DNA of 64,000 bases, from contig JAFGWE010000024.1 of NCBI GenBank assembly GCA_016937345.1, positions 1 to 64,000 on the forward strand, written 5' to 3'. The notes beneath the pieces are model-generated. The model worked only from the letters and a program-made list of their open reading frames with translations, made no database searches and had not been told where the DNA came from. The position numbers and the translations under genes are program-made. This document shows, one piece after another, positions 43,753 through 52,230 of this stretch. This DNA comes from Methanomicrobiaceae archaeon (GTDB lineage Archaea > Halobacteriota > Methanomicrobia > Methanomicrobiales > Methanomicrobiaceae). Positions within the stretch are counted from its first letter, which is position 1; the number at the start of each line of letters is the position of its first letter.

Positions 43753-44733
43753 TCAAACTAAGTGATCTATGTACCGTTGCACCGAGTTTTTATAACCGTT
43801 ATCCCGTGCAAGTTTTTGAATTTCTTTCATAATGCCACTCCCGTACTGCATTGCTTTCTTGCCGTAAAAGGCGAAATCTTCATTCATATGCATGGAAGCT
43901 ACTTTCCTGAGGGGGTATTTTCGTATGCCGTCAGTGACCATACTTTCGGGGGGTAAAGCCTTTGCAGCGCGCACTACCCTTACATCAAGATACGGACAGG
44001 AGATGTATGTGCCGTTTTTTTCAGCGACCGCCTGATCGCGCCGCCCCTGCCTTTCAAGACTTTCAAAGTCACTTTTCAGCGTATCTTCAATGGATTCAGT
44101 ATCAAGATACCTTGCGTATCCTCCGAAGAGTTCGTCAGCCCCCTGTCCTGCAATAATTTTTTCATAGCCGTTCTCATGTGCCCATCTGGTGATAAAGAAT
44201 ATTGTTGTTGCTATTGATGCTTCAACAGGGGTTTTCAGAGGGAGTAATGGAATAACTGATTTTAATGCTTTTTTTATATCGCTTGCTGGGATTTCAACAA
44301 AATGTGTTTCCTGCAGGCCAAGAGACAAAGCAACCTCTTTTGCATGGTTTAGATCATGAGAGCCTTTCAGACCTACTGTAACGCATGGCCTTTTTGCAAT
44401 CTTTGCTATGAGGGCTGAGTCAACTCCTCCTGAGAATGCAACAACACCATTACTGCTTCTGAGTTTTACGGCCTTTTCTATCGCTATTTCGAGAGATTCT
44501 GTATCCGGATCAGGGCTTATGGTTTCTGTTTCAATTCCGCTGCATAACATTTTTCCCGGAGGGCAGTCCCCCGGAATAATTCCAAAATGATCCCTTGCTA
44601 TACAGTCATTCCAGGTCAGTAAAAATTCGCCGCCACATTCCGAGATTTTTTCAGGGTTTTTACAAAGAATTTCCTCTATCTCTTTTTCGGACAGTATTTT
44701 GCCGTTAATCTCCATCCATCCGCGAATTCTCAA
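43753..44733 (-). CDS. Asparagine-synthetase-like protein with degenerate glutaminase domain
   Basis: A 326-residue protein with the C-terminal PP-loop ATP pyrophosphatase domain of asparagine synthetases: VVAFSGGVDSALIAKI, then GQGADELFGGYARY and the SCPYLDVRVVRAAKAL segment. The N-terminus keeps a fragment resembling the GATase II fold (GGEFLLTWNDCIARDHFGIIPG), but there is no N-terminal Cys nucleophile, so it cannot use glutamine by itself. The start is TTG (44733); the ATG at 44715 is an alternative. The function is likely an amide-forming or nucleotide-activating reaction; substrate unknown. It lies between polB and gatC. Confidence 0.8.
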   Translation of the reverse strand: MRIRGWMEINGKILSEKEIEEILCKNPEKISECGGEFLLTWNDCIARDHFGIIPGDCPPGKMLCSGIETETISPDPDTESLEIAIEKAVKLRSSNGVVAFSGGVDSALIAKIAKRPCVTVGLKGSHDLNHAKEVALSLGLQETHFVEIPASDIKKALKSVIPLLPLKTPVEASIATTIFFITRWAHENGYEKIIAGQGADELFGGYARYLDTESIEDTLKSDFESLERQGRRDQAVAEKNGTYISCPYLDVRVVRAAKALPPESMVTDGIRKYPLRKVASMHMNEDFAFYGKKAMQYGSGIMKEIQKLARDNGYKNSVQRYIDHLV

Positions 44734-44739
44734 GATATA

Positions 44740-47124
44740 TCACATTCCAAAATCAAAAAGAGTTGTCCTTGATGGATCAACATCGTTCCATTCCATACCT
44801 ATTGCTTCTATTATTCGCGAAATTGGCAGTTTTATACTTTTTTCCATCATTGTCTCCCAGTCTGTTACAAATTCGGCAGGCACCTGATCTGCATATTCAA
44901 AATCCAGCACATCTGTCTGCGGATATTTGCCGGTAACGCATTTTATGTAGATGCGTTTTGGCTTGCTTCCTCTTTTGAAGTCAGTACCGAGGTATTCATT
45001 TGAATATATAGCACCTCTTACATGTGCATCCTTATTCTCATATGAATCCAGTGCTTTTCCAATTCCTCCAGGTATACCTATATCTTCAAGTGAATATTCT
45101 CCTCTTCGATATTTTTTTATGACATCTGCCAGGTATTTTTTAAGCTCTGCTTTATCAGAACCTTTAAGGATTAATTCCATTACTCTGTGCTGGACTTCTT
45201 TTGTTATCTGGGGAGAATCACTTCTTTTCATCTCAAATCCGACAATATCTATCTGGTCAACATCTTTTCCTTCCTTCCAGATAAGATATCCGGCATATCT
45301 TTTCTTTCTCCCTGCCTGGAAGAAGCGCCTGTATATCTTCTCAAATTTTATTGAAAAGTAGTGATTTTCTGCTCCTAATTTTTCTTTGGCAAATTCAGAG
45401 TAGCTTTCATTTAGAGCTTTTTCTATTTCAACGGCGGTTTTTATAGTTTTTTCCTTGTCCATTGGCGGCAGCATTATCATACATGAATCAGTATCCCCGT
45501 AAATTACAGTATAGCCGAGAATTTCTATTATATGTCTGGTGTGTTCAATAATTGCCCGGCCAACAGATGTGACGGCAGAACCAATTTCTCTGTCATAGAG
45601 CCTGAATCTTGCATAACCACTGACTCCGTAGTATGTGTTCATTATAACCTTGAGAACATTCTGCTGAAGATCATAGAGGACATAATCCGGTGAACCATAT
45701 TCAAAGCTGTTTCTCAGGGCTTTTTTCTCATCTCTTTCTTCTAAAAGATCACTGATAATGCTTCTTGTAAGACCATCAGGCTCTTTTTTGAATCGTATCC
45801 CGTTTGGAGCATGAAGTTCTCCGTTTATGTCCTTTGTTTCAGGGGATGCATTTATTGTCATCATGCACATTGGATAAAGGGATTTTAAGTCTAAAACCAC
45901 GACATTTTCCTTAACGCCGCGTGAGGGATCAAAAACAGTTGCCCCCTCAAATTCCTCTGCATCAGCATAACCTTTTGAAGGAAGGACATATTTACCAAAT
46001 GCTTTTCGCAAAACGAAGATATCGATGACATTGGATGAATTTAATGTTCTGTCAAGAGGGCATCCAACATATCGTGCAATTTCCCTGTAAAATTCAACTA
46101 TATTGTTCTTTTTGTTGATTCCTACACAGAGTTCAACGTCTTTAACATTATATTCAATAAGTTTCTGTGGATCTTTTGCCCATAGATCGGATATTGTCCC
46201 TTTATATCTTATCTTGCCTTCACCAATTTCATCTTCTGCTATAGCGTCAAGACGGTATGATTCTTTTCTTGCACCCTGCATTTTTTTGTAAGCAGTTAAA
46301 AGATCAAAAAGTGCTCTTCCTCTTGTGGGATTTCTTGCACCCGCACCGGGTATTCTTGATAGTGCGTCCTCTTTTAGCCCCAGAACTTCCATTCTTTTAA
46401 GGATATAGGGAATATCAAAATCAACAAAATTCCACCCGGACAATACATCGGGATCTTTTTCTGAGATATATTCTGATAACGCGTTTAAAAGATCTTTTTC
46501 TCCGGAAAACACCTTTAAATCATGATTTTCAGATATGTTTCTGAGATCTGTGTCAGAATTTCCGTCTTTAGGCCAGAAAAATGTTGTATATCTGTCATCA
46601 AAAGAGTCCCAGCAGGTGATACAGTTTATCTTTTCTTTGTTAGCGTCAGGAAATCCATTTTCATCCTCACACTCAATATCCATAAAACAGACTCTTGCAG
46701 GTGCATTCACGTCAGCAGGTGAGATATCGTGATAATCTGTTATTTCTGATTGTACCAAAACACCTCCTGTAAGTCCTGTGTCAATCATAAATCTTGTCGC
46801 AAAGGGAATATCTGCCTCATAATGCCTGTATGACTCACGCATATCCCTTACATCGCCGGGTTTTGGAGTGAAAATTTTTGCAAGTTCTTCGCCATGAATA
46901 GATTTGTAATGTTCCGAAAAATCTGCTTCTGCGCCCTCCGGAACCCTGATTTTTTTAACCTCTTCAGCCGGTGCATAGAAATAAGGCCTAAATCCCGTAA
47001 CAACAATCTGGCGTGACTCTCCGGATTCTCCTCTTCCGAATATATGTATTATAGTACCCTGAGGACTGTTTGAATATTCAACCTGATTAATGGCAAGTTT
47101 TAGTGGATTATTCTCCTGTGTCAT
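44740..47124 (-). CDS. polB: Family B DNA polymerase
   Basis: A 794-residue replicative-type B polymerase. Exonuclease motifs are CFMDIECED (Exo I), SGWNFVDFDIPYI (Exo II) and a YNVKDVELC Exo III segment. Polymerase motifs are VVVLDLKSLYPMC (motif A), NTYYGVSGYARFRLYD (motif B) and YGDTDS (motif C). The length is normal and there is no intein. The ATG at 47124 is preferred over TTG at 47130, which overlaps the preceding stop. Confidence 0.96.
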   Translation of the reverse strand: MTQENNPLKLAINQVEYSNSPQGTIIHIFGRGESGESRQIVVTGFRPYFYAPAEEVKKIRVPEGAEADFSEHYKSIHGEELAKIFTPKPGDVRDMRESYRHYEADIPFATRFMIDTGLTGGVLVQSEITDYHDISPADVNAPARVCFMDIECEDENGFPDANKEKINCITCWDSFDDRYTTFFWPKDGNSDTDLRNISENHDLKVFSGEKDLLNALSEYISEKDPDVLSGWNFVDFDIPYILKRMEVLGLKEDALSRIPGAGARNPTRGRALFDLLTAYKKMQGARKESYRLDAIAEDEIGEGKIRYKGTISDLWAKDPQKLIEYNVKDVELCVGINKKNNIVEFYREIARYVGCPLDRTLNSSNVIDIFVLRKAFGKYVLPSKGYADAEEFEGATVFDPSRGVKENVVVLDLKSLYPMCMMTINASPETKDINGELHAPNGIRFKKEPDGLTRSIISDLLEERDEKKALRNSFEYGSPDYVLYDLQQNVLKVIMNTYYGVSGYARFRLYDREIGSAVTSVGRAIIEHTRHIIEILGYTVIYGDTDSCMIMLPPMDKEKTIKTAVEIEKALNESYSEFAKEKLGAENHYFSIKFEKIYRRFFQAGRKKRYAGYLIWKEGKDVDQIDIVGFEMKRSDSPQITKEVQHRVMELILKGSDKAELKKYLADVIKKYRRGEYSLEDIGIPGGIGKALDSYENKDAHVRGAIYSNEYLGTDFKRGSKPKRIYIKCVTGKYPQTDVLDFEYADQVPAEFVTDWETMMEKSIKLPISRIIEAIGMEWNDVDPSRTTLFDFGM

Positions 47125-47126
47125 TA

Positions 47127-47990
47127 TCAAACCATCCGGCAGAGATTTTTAAGATGTTCTGCGGCACTTTTTAATTTCTTTTCTTCCCAGGAGTCAAGCT
47201 CCATCTCAATTATTTCCTCTATCCCATTTTTCCCAACTTCTGCCGGGACTCCGCAGGAAAGATCTGAATATCCGTATTCACCTGCCAGAGTGCATGAACA
47301 TGGCATCACTTCTTTTCTGTCCTCCGATATTGCTTTGATTAACTGAATGATATTGTAAGCAGGTCCGAAAACTGTTCCTCCCTTTCCACGGATGACCGGC
47401 ATGCTTGCACCCCTCATCTCAAGAAGAATCTCCTCACGGATTTCATTTTCAACTATTTCAGAAATATCAGAGAATACAGGGACCTGATATTCACCATGTT
47501 CTCCAATTACAAATGATCCTTCTGGATTATATCCCCTTAATTTAAGGAAATTTTCAAATCGGGCAAGATCCAGCTGGCCCCCAAAACCTATGCACCTCTC
47601 TCTTTCTATACCGGCATTATTGCTGACATAGTAACTGATAGCATCAACAGGATTTGTAACACAGATAACAACTCCGTCAAAACCTTTTATCTTTGAGCAG
47701 AACTCTTTTGCCACAGGAAGATTTACCTTAAGAAGGTCCGCTCTTGTTTTAATACCCGGATTTCTTGGCAATCCTGCAGAAAAAAGTATTATGTCGGAAT
47801 CTTTGATATCACTGTTATCTGCTGAAATTTTTATATCAATTCCTGTATGGATGATGTCAAGTTTCTGTGCCAGAAGGAGGGAAGGATTGCTGTCGTATAT
47901 CTGGATATTGTCTGCAATTCCCATGACTGAAGAGAGGTATGCAACTTCTCCGCCGATCTTCCCTACACCCATGATGGAGAGGCGTATCAT
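47127..47990 (-). CDS. Malate/lactate dehydrogenase family protein
   Basis: A 287-residue NAD(P)-dependent dehydrogenase. The Rossmann motif is GVGKIGGEVAYLSSVMG, followed by DSDIILFSAGLPRNPGIKTRADLL with the mobile-loop arginine. CVTNPVDAISYYV and the catalytic histidine in VIGEHGEYQVPVFS complete the site. Whether malate or lactate is the substrate cannot be decided; malate is usual in methanogens. Its stop overlaps the upstream region of the polB gene start. Confidence 0.9.
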   Translation of the reverse strand: MIRLSIMGVGKIGGEVAYLSSVMGIADNIQIYDSNPSLLLAQKLDIIHTGIDIKISADNSDIKDSDIILFSAGLPRNPGIKTRADLLKVNLPVAKEFCSKIKGFDGVVICVTNPVDAISYYVSNNAGIERERCIGFGGQLDLARFENFLKLRGYNPEGSFVIGEHGEYQVPVFSDISEIVENEIREEILLEMRGASMPVIRGKGGTVFGPAYNIIQLIKAISEDRKEVMPCSCTLAGEYGYSDLSCGVPAEVGKNGIEEIIEMELDSWEEKKLKSAAEHLKNLCRMV

Positions 47991-48049
47991 TGTTGGTAAA
48001 GTTTAGGTTATGCTAATAATAAAATAACTCCAAAGTACCTCCAATCCAA

Positions 48050-48940
48050 ATGGTCACTATATTAAGAGAAGAAAATATCATTGCTGGTGGTGTCGGTATC
48101 GACAATCACCTGGTACTTGCGGCAGGAATTCTTGGAACAACCGGTGCATCTCTGAACAGGATGCTAAATATGGGTGCAGGAGCTGTTGTCACAAAATCGA
48201 TAGGACCTGTTCCAAAAGAAGGTCATAAAGGACCCTGTGTTTATGTGATGAATGGGGCTGTCATAAATGCAATGGGTCTTCCAAATCCTTCATCTGGGTT
48301 TTCAGAAGAGCTTGAAATTTTGCAGGGCAAACCTGTAATTGCCAGCATATTCGGTGGGAATCCGGAGGACTTTTCACTTGTTGCTTCATGGTTTAAAAAC
48401 AAAGTGAGAGGTTTTGAATTAAATGTATCCTGCCCTCATGCAGAAGGATACGGGGCACAGATTGGATGCAATCCCGATCTTGTTCAGGAATGCACGCACG
48501 CTGTTGCAAAAACCGGTCTTCCTGTCTGGGTTAAGCTGACACCAAATATTACAGATATAAAGGAGGCAGGGATTGCCGCACAAAAAGGTGGTGCATCTGC
48601 TGTAGTTGCGATAAACACTGTTAAGGCAATGAGAATTTCAACCGGAATGAGGCGTCCTGTTCTTGGAAATATTACAGGAGGGCTTTCGGGCCCGGCAATA
48701 TTTCCAATAGCTCTCCGCTGTATATGGGATTTATACGAAGCACTGGAGATACCAGTTATCGGGTGCGGCGGGGTTTCCAGTGCAGATAACGTAATAGAGA
48801 TGATGATGGCGGGTGCATCTGCTGTTGAGATTGGAAGTGCTGTTTTGGACGGTGAAGATATTTTCAGTAAAATTTCAGATGAACTATATTCCTGTGACGG
48901 GGAAAGATCTCAGGATATTATTGGGTGTGCACATGATTGA
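48050..48940 (+). CDS. pyrD: Dihydroorotate dehydrogenase, catalytic subunit
   Basis: A 296-residue class 1B dihydroorotate dehydrogenase. The N-terminal FMN site is LVLAAGILGTTGASL, the catalytic cysteine is in ELNVSCPHAEGYG, and PVWVKLTPNITDI, VAINTVKAM, GGLSGPAI and PVIGCGGVSS form the FMN and orotate sites. It makes orotate in pyrimidine synthesis. Its 3' end overlaps pyrK by 8 nt, consistent with a PyrD-PyrK heterotetramer that uses NAD. Confidence 0.94.
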   Translation: MVTILREENIIAGGVGIDNHLVLAAGILGTTGASLNRMLNMGAGAVVTKSIGPVPKEGHKGPCVYVMNGAVINAMGLPNPSSGFSEELEILQGKPVIASIFGGNPEDFSLVASWFKNKVRGFELNVSCPHAEGYGAQIGCNPDLVQECTHAVAKTGLPVWVKLTPNITDIKEAGIAAQKGGASAVVAINTVKAMRISTGMRRPVLGNITGGLSGPAIFPIALRCIWDLYEALEIPVIGCGGVSSADNVIEMMMAGASAVEIGSAVLDGEDIFSKISDELYSCDGERSQDIIGCAHD

Positions 48941-49712
48941 GATACCATCTTTTGCAGTTAAAATTACAGATATCATAGAAGAAACGCCTTCTATTAAGAC
49001 ATTTGTCTTTGACAGGGAGTTTGAATTTAGTGCAGGACAGTTCTGTATGATTTGGGTGCCGGGGGTTGATGAAATCCCTATGGGTCTTTCATCAGGAAAT
49101 GCTATCACTGTTCAGAAGGTGGGGGAAGCAACATCTGCTCTTTTCTCACTTGATATCGGGGATACTATTGGTATTAAAGCTCCTTTGGGCAACGGATTTT
49201 CACTCGGGAAAAAAGTTCTTGCGATAGGCGGGGGTGTTGGTGCAGCACCACTGCGTCCGCTTGCACTAAAAAAGCAGTGTGATACCTTTCTTTTAGGCTC
49301 GAGAAATTCCACAGAAATTCTGTATGAAAATGAGTTGTCATCCATTACGGATCTTCATATTGCAACAGATGATGGTTCTTTTGGGCACCATGGGTTTGTT
49401 ACAGAACTTATGCAGAATATTGATCTTTTATCCTATGACACCGTCTGTGTATGCGGCCCGGAGATCATGATGGCTAATGTATTGAGAGTTCTTCAAACAA
49501 ATAATATCGCTGAAAGAGGTCAGTTTTCACTTGTCAGATATATGAAATGCGGTGTGGGGATATGTGGATCATGCTGTCTTGATAATTCAGGGTTAAGAGT
49601 CTGCAAAGACGGACCTGTATTTACAGGAGATGTTCTTTTAGAAAGTAAAGAGTTTGGAAAATATTCCCGTGATGCTTCGGGGAGAAGGGTTTCGTCCTGT
49701 GGGGGTCATTAA
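48933..49712 (+). CDS. pyrK: Dihydroorotate dehydrogenase, electron-transfer subunit
   Basis: A 259-residue FAD/[2Fe-2S] protein. The ATG at 48933 (MIEIPSFAVKITDI) is correct; a longer frame is only overlap with pyrD. FAD-binding segments are FSAGQFCMIWVPG and GIKAPLGNGFSL, with the NAD region IGGGVGAAPLRPLAL. The C-terminal cysteines MKCGVGICGSCCLDNSG and RVCKDGP bind the [2Fe-2S] cluster. It passes electrons from PyrD to NAD+. Confidence 0.94.
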   Translation: MIEIPSFAVKITDIIEETPSIKTFVFDREFEFSAGQFCMIWVPGVDEIPMGLSSGNAITVQKVGEATSALFSLDIGDTIGIKAPLGNGFSLGKKVLAIGGGVGAAPLRPLALKKQCDTFLLGSRNSTEILYENELSSITDLHIATDDGSFGHHGFVTELMQNIDLLSYDTVCVCGPEIMMANVLRVLQTNNIAERGQFSLVRYMKCGVGICGSCCLDNSGLRVCKDGPVFTGDVLLESKEFGKYSRDASGRRVSSCGGH

Positions 49713-49730
49713 AAAAGATTAATCCTTTTT

Positions 49731-50216
49731 TTATCGGTGATATTTCCCACCGGAATTTATACTATATGCTCTGTATATCTGCTCTGTAAGGATCATTTTT
49801 GCCATCTGGTGCGTGAATGTAAGTGATGAGAGGCAGAATCTAAAATTGGATCTTTTAATAAGATTCTCAGATACTCCAAGACTTCCTCCGATGACAAATA
49901 CAATTTTACTTGTACCTGACAGCTCTAGTGATTTTATTTTATCTGCAAGTGTCTCTGAAGAAAGAACTTCACCTTTTAAGTCGAGCAGTATCACATAATC
50001 ATTATCTTTTAGAGATGTGAGAATTTTTTCACCTTCTTTATCAACTATTTTTTTTATTAATGCAGAAGATGGATTATCGGGGATCCTTTCATCCGGGATT
50101 TCCACAAATTCAAGATTAATAAAGGTACTCAGTCTTTTGGTATACTCCGCAACTCCATCCTGTAAATATTTATCTTTAATTTTTCCGACCGAAATGATTC
50201 TTACAGATGTAGTCAT
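49731..50216 (-). CDS. rlmH: 23S rRNA (pseudouridine-N3) methyltransferase RlmH
   Basis: A 161-residue RlmH/YbeA-family SPOUT protein. Motifs: RIISVGKIKDKYLQDGVAEYTKRL at the N-terminus, VILLDLKGEVLSSE, VFVIGGSLGVSENL and the C-terminal LTFTHQMAKMILTEQIYRAYSI. It methylates pseudouridine in helix 69 of large-subunit rRNA. Its ATG overlaps the mobA stop by 1 nt. Confidence 0.92.
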   Translation of the reverse strand: MTTSVRIISVGKIKDKYLQDGVAEYTKRLSTFINLEFVEIPDERIPDNPSSALIKKIVDKEGEKILTSLKDNDYVILLDLKGEVLSSETLADKIKSLELSGTSKIVFVIGGSLGVSENLIKRSNFRFCLSSLTFTHQMAKMILTEQIYRAYSINSGGKYHR

Positions 50217-50812
50217 TAAAAAAATTCCCCATTCTCTAGTTTCTCAAGCTCTTCAAGATGGTTGATATTTGTAAATGTCCTGAGCCTGGGATCAATATCT
50301 TTGAGGGACTCTACATTAAGATAGCATGATCTTATGCTTCTAATCATCTCACGCATTGAGAGAGACTTGTGGGATTTCATGTATTCCTCCAGAGCTTCTT
50401 TCTTGTACACAGCGTGAAGTGGTTCGAGCATATCATTATTCCAGCAGGGGATTACGGCATCTGATTCATCTGCCATTTCAAAAAGTCTTTTTATTACTTC
50501 TTTGCTGACAAATGGCATATCACATGCGACAACAAACAATATTTCACCCCGTGAAGCATTTATTCCGGCATGCAGTCCTCCGACTGGGCCGGTTCCTTTT
50601 CTTATGTCTGTAACAACAGTAATGTTTGGAATATCTTCAAATCGGCGGCACTGATTTTCATCCCTTGCAACAATTATGATCTCATCAACTGACTCTCTGA
50701 GGGTTGATATTAATCTTTGGATAAATGTCTCGCCTTTATAGGAAAAAAGATATTTTTCCCTTCCGCCTGCACGTCTTGCCTCGCCACCTGCAAGAATGAT
50801 CCCTGTCTTCAA
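50216..50812 (-). CDS. mobA: Molybdenum cofactor guanylyltransferase
   Basis: A 198-residue GTP:molybdopterin nucleotidyltransferase. The signature GIILAGGEARRAGGREKYLFSYKGETFIQRL at the N-terminus contains the nucleotide-binding GG and catalytic Lys, and FVVACDMPFVSKEVI is the second metal-binding region. Methanogens need Mo/W-bisPGD for formate and formylmethanofuran dehydrogenases. It precedes rlmH in the same operon. Confidence 0.88.
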   Translation of the reverse strand: MKTGIILAGGEARRAGGREKYLFSYKGETFIQRLISTLRESVDEIIIVARDENQCRRFEDIPNITVVTDIRKGTGPVGGLHAGINASRGEILFVVACDMPFVSKEVIKRLFEMADESDAVIPCWNNDMLEPLHAVYKKEALEEYMKSHKSLSMREMIRSIRSCYLNVESLKDIDPRLRTFTNINHLEELEKLENGEFF

Positions 50813-50827
50813 TTAAATTCTCCCTGT

Positions 50828-51748
50828 TTATTTTGCAAGAATTAAATTTTCCTTAAATTTTATCAGATTAACTATTGTGCTGTTAACCGGTGTTGATATT
50901 TCATATTTTTGACCTTTTTTTACTATAGCGCCGTTTATGAAATCTATCTCTGTCTTTTTACAGATAGAAAGATCCTGATACATTGATGAATGATGTTCTG
51001 CTGTGGATGGTATCTGCGAGTCTTTCAGGTAATCAAGATATTTTTCCGGAGTATTCCATTCCAGAGCAATATTTTCTGCCTTGCAGACTTCAAATACTTC
51101 TTTTACAATTTCTATAATTATTTTCCACGCATTTTCGTGAAGAAGTTCTCCATACTTGACTTTCATTATTGCCCCTAAAGGGTTTAATGCCGCATTATAG
51201 AGTGTTTTCCCCCATATTGATCCAATTATATTATGTTCCTCTTTTACATCAAGACCTGCTCTTTTGAAGAGGCTGACAAGATTCTCTACTTTATTATCCG
51301 TTCCTGTTGGAAAAATGCCCAGCCGGATAGGTGCGGCCTGAACAGAAACATGAACACATGCATCCTGTCGCCATTCAAAACCGGTTATAATCATTCCGCC
51401 GATTACTTTGTCGGTGAACTCAGAGATTATCTCTTCATTTCCAATTCCGTTCTGAAGGCTTATCACAGGAGTATCTTTTAAATATTCCTTAAACTGCTCA
51501 CAGATGCTTCTTGTTGCATTTGATTTTGATGTGATGATTATATAATCAAATTTATCCCCTTTTGGAAGTGTTTCCGAACAATTGAAGCAATATTTGTCTT
51601 CACCCCATAGTCCGGTCATAACAAATCCTCTTTCTTTTATGGCTTCAGAGTGACGGCCCCTGCTTATGGCATGCACCTCGCATACTCTGGAAAGTTTTGC
51701 AGCGATACAAAGCCCTACTGCGCCTGCACCTAAAATTGCTACTTTCAT
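50828..51748 (-). CDS. Ketopantoate reductase family protein
   Basis: A 306-residue PanE/ApbA-type NADP-dependent reductase. It has an N-terminal Rossmann GAGAVGLCIAAKLS, the catalytic lysine in GKTLYNAALNPLGAI and the C-terminal helical domain with EIDFINGAIVKKGQKYEISTPVN. It reduces 2-dehydropantoate for coenzyme A synthesis in most members; other substrates are possible. The ATG at 51748 is preferred; the longer frame from 51775 overlaps ogt. Confidence 0.88.
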   Translation of the reverse strand: MKVAILGAGAVGLCIAAKLSRVCEVHAISRGRHSEAIKERGFVMTGLWGEDKYCFNCSETLPKGDKFDYIIITSKSNATRSICEQFKEYLKDTPVISLQNGIGNEEIISEFTDKVIGGMIITGFEWRQDACVHVSVQAAPIRLGIFPTGTDNKVENLVSLFKRAGLDVKEEHNIIGSIWGKTLYNAALNPLGAIMKVKYGELLHENAWKIIIEIVKEVFEVCKAENIALEWNTPEKYLDYLKDSQIPSTAEHHSSMYQDLSICKKTEIDFINGAIVKKGQKYEISTPVNSTIVNLIKFKENLILAK

Positions 51749-51771
51749 TATGATCTCTTTAATAATCTGAC

Positions 51772-52230
51772 TCAATCTATGATAAATCCAAGAGATTTTG
51801 CATTTTGTTTTTCCATATCCAGAAGAGCTTTTTTTATTCCTGTGTCCGGTGTAAATCCACCAATTCCTGATTTAGATACAACCCGGTGGCAGGGGACAAT
51901 TAATGGTGTAGGGTTTCTTTTCATTGCTACCCCCACTGTTCTGTGATGAGTGCCTGCAATTTCTGCAATTTCTGAGTATGTTTTGGTAAGTCCATATGGG
52001 ATTTCAGATACGGTTTTGTAGATTTCACGGTAAGGATATCCATCAGATAATGCAATGGATTTCAAAGGGAAAAAATCCATGTTTTTTGCGGTTAAATAAA
52101 GTCGGATTTGTTTAGGTACGAATGATTCCTCTTCTGTCCGTGAAAATGTGACTTTGTGTATCAGGTTTTCTGACCAGACGACACGAACCCTCCACAGTCC
52201 GAAACGACATGAACCTGTTTTCATTTCCAT
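51772..52230 (-). CDS. ogt: Methylated-DNA-[protein]-cysteine methyltransferase
   Basis: A 152-residue alkyltransferase. The active site is NPTPLIVPCHRVVSKSG with the acceptor Cys in PCHR, preceded by the helix-turn-helix YGLTKTYSEIAEIAGTHHRTVGVAM. It transfers O6-alkyl groups to itself in a suicidal repair reaction. It overlaps the helicase stop by 10 nt, giving the operon XPD-ogt-panE-mobA-rlmH. Confidence 0.93.
   Translation of the reverse strand: MEMKTGSCRFGLWRVRVVWSENLIHKVTFSRTEEESFVPKQIRLYLTAKNMDFFPLKSIALSDGYPYREIYKTVSEIPYGLTKTYSEIAEIAGTHHRTVGVAMKRNPTPLIVPCHRVVSKSGIGGFTPDTGIKKALLDMEKQNAKSLGFIID

Noticed and set aside
37920-47124. Inteins in topA or polB
   Set aside because: Lengths are normal and catalytic motifs are uninterrupted; no intein splice motifs were seen.
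48813-48932. Long N-terminal extension of pyrK
   Set aside because: It only overlaps pyrD in another frame; PyrK similarity begins at the ATG at 48933.
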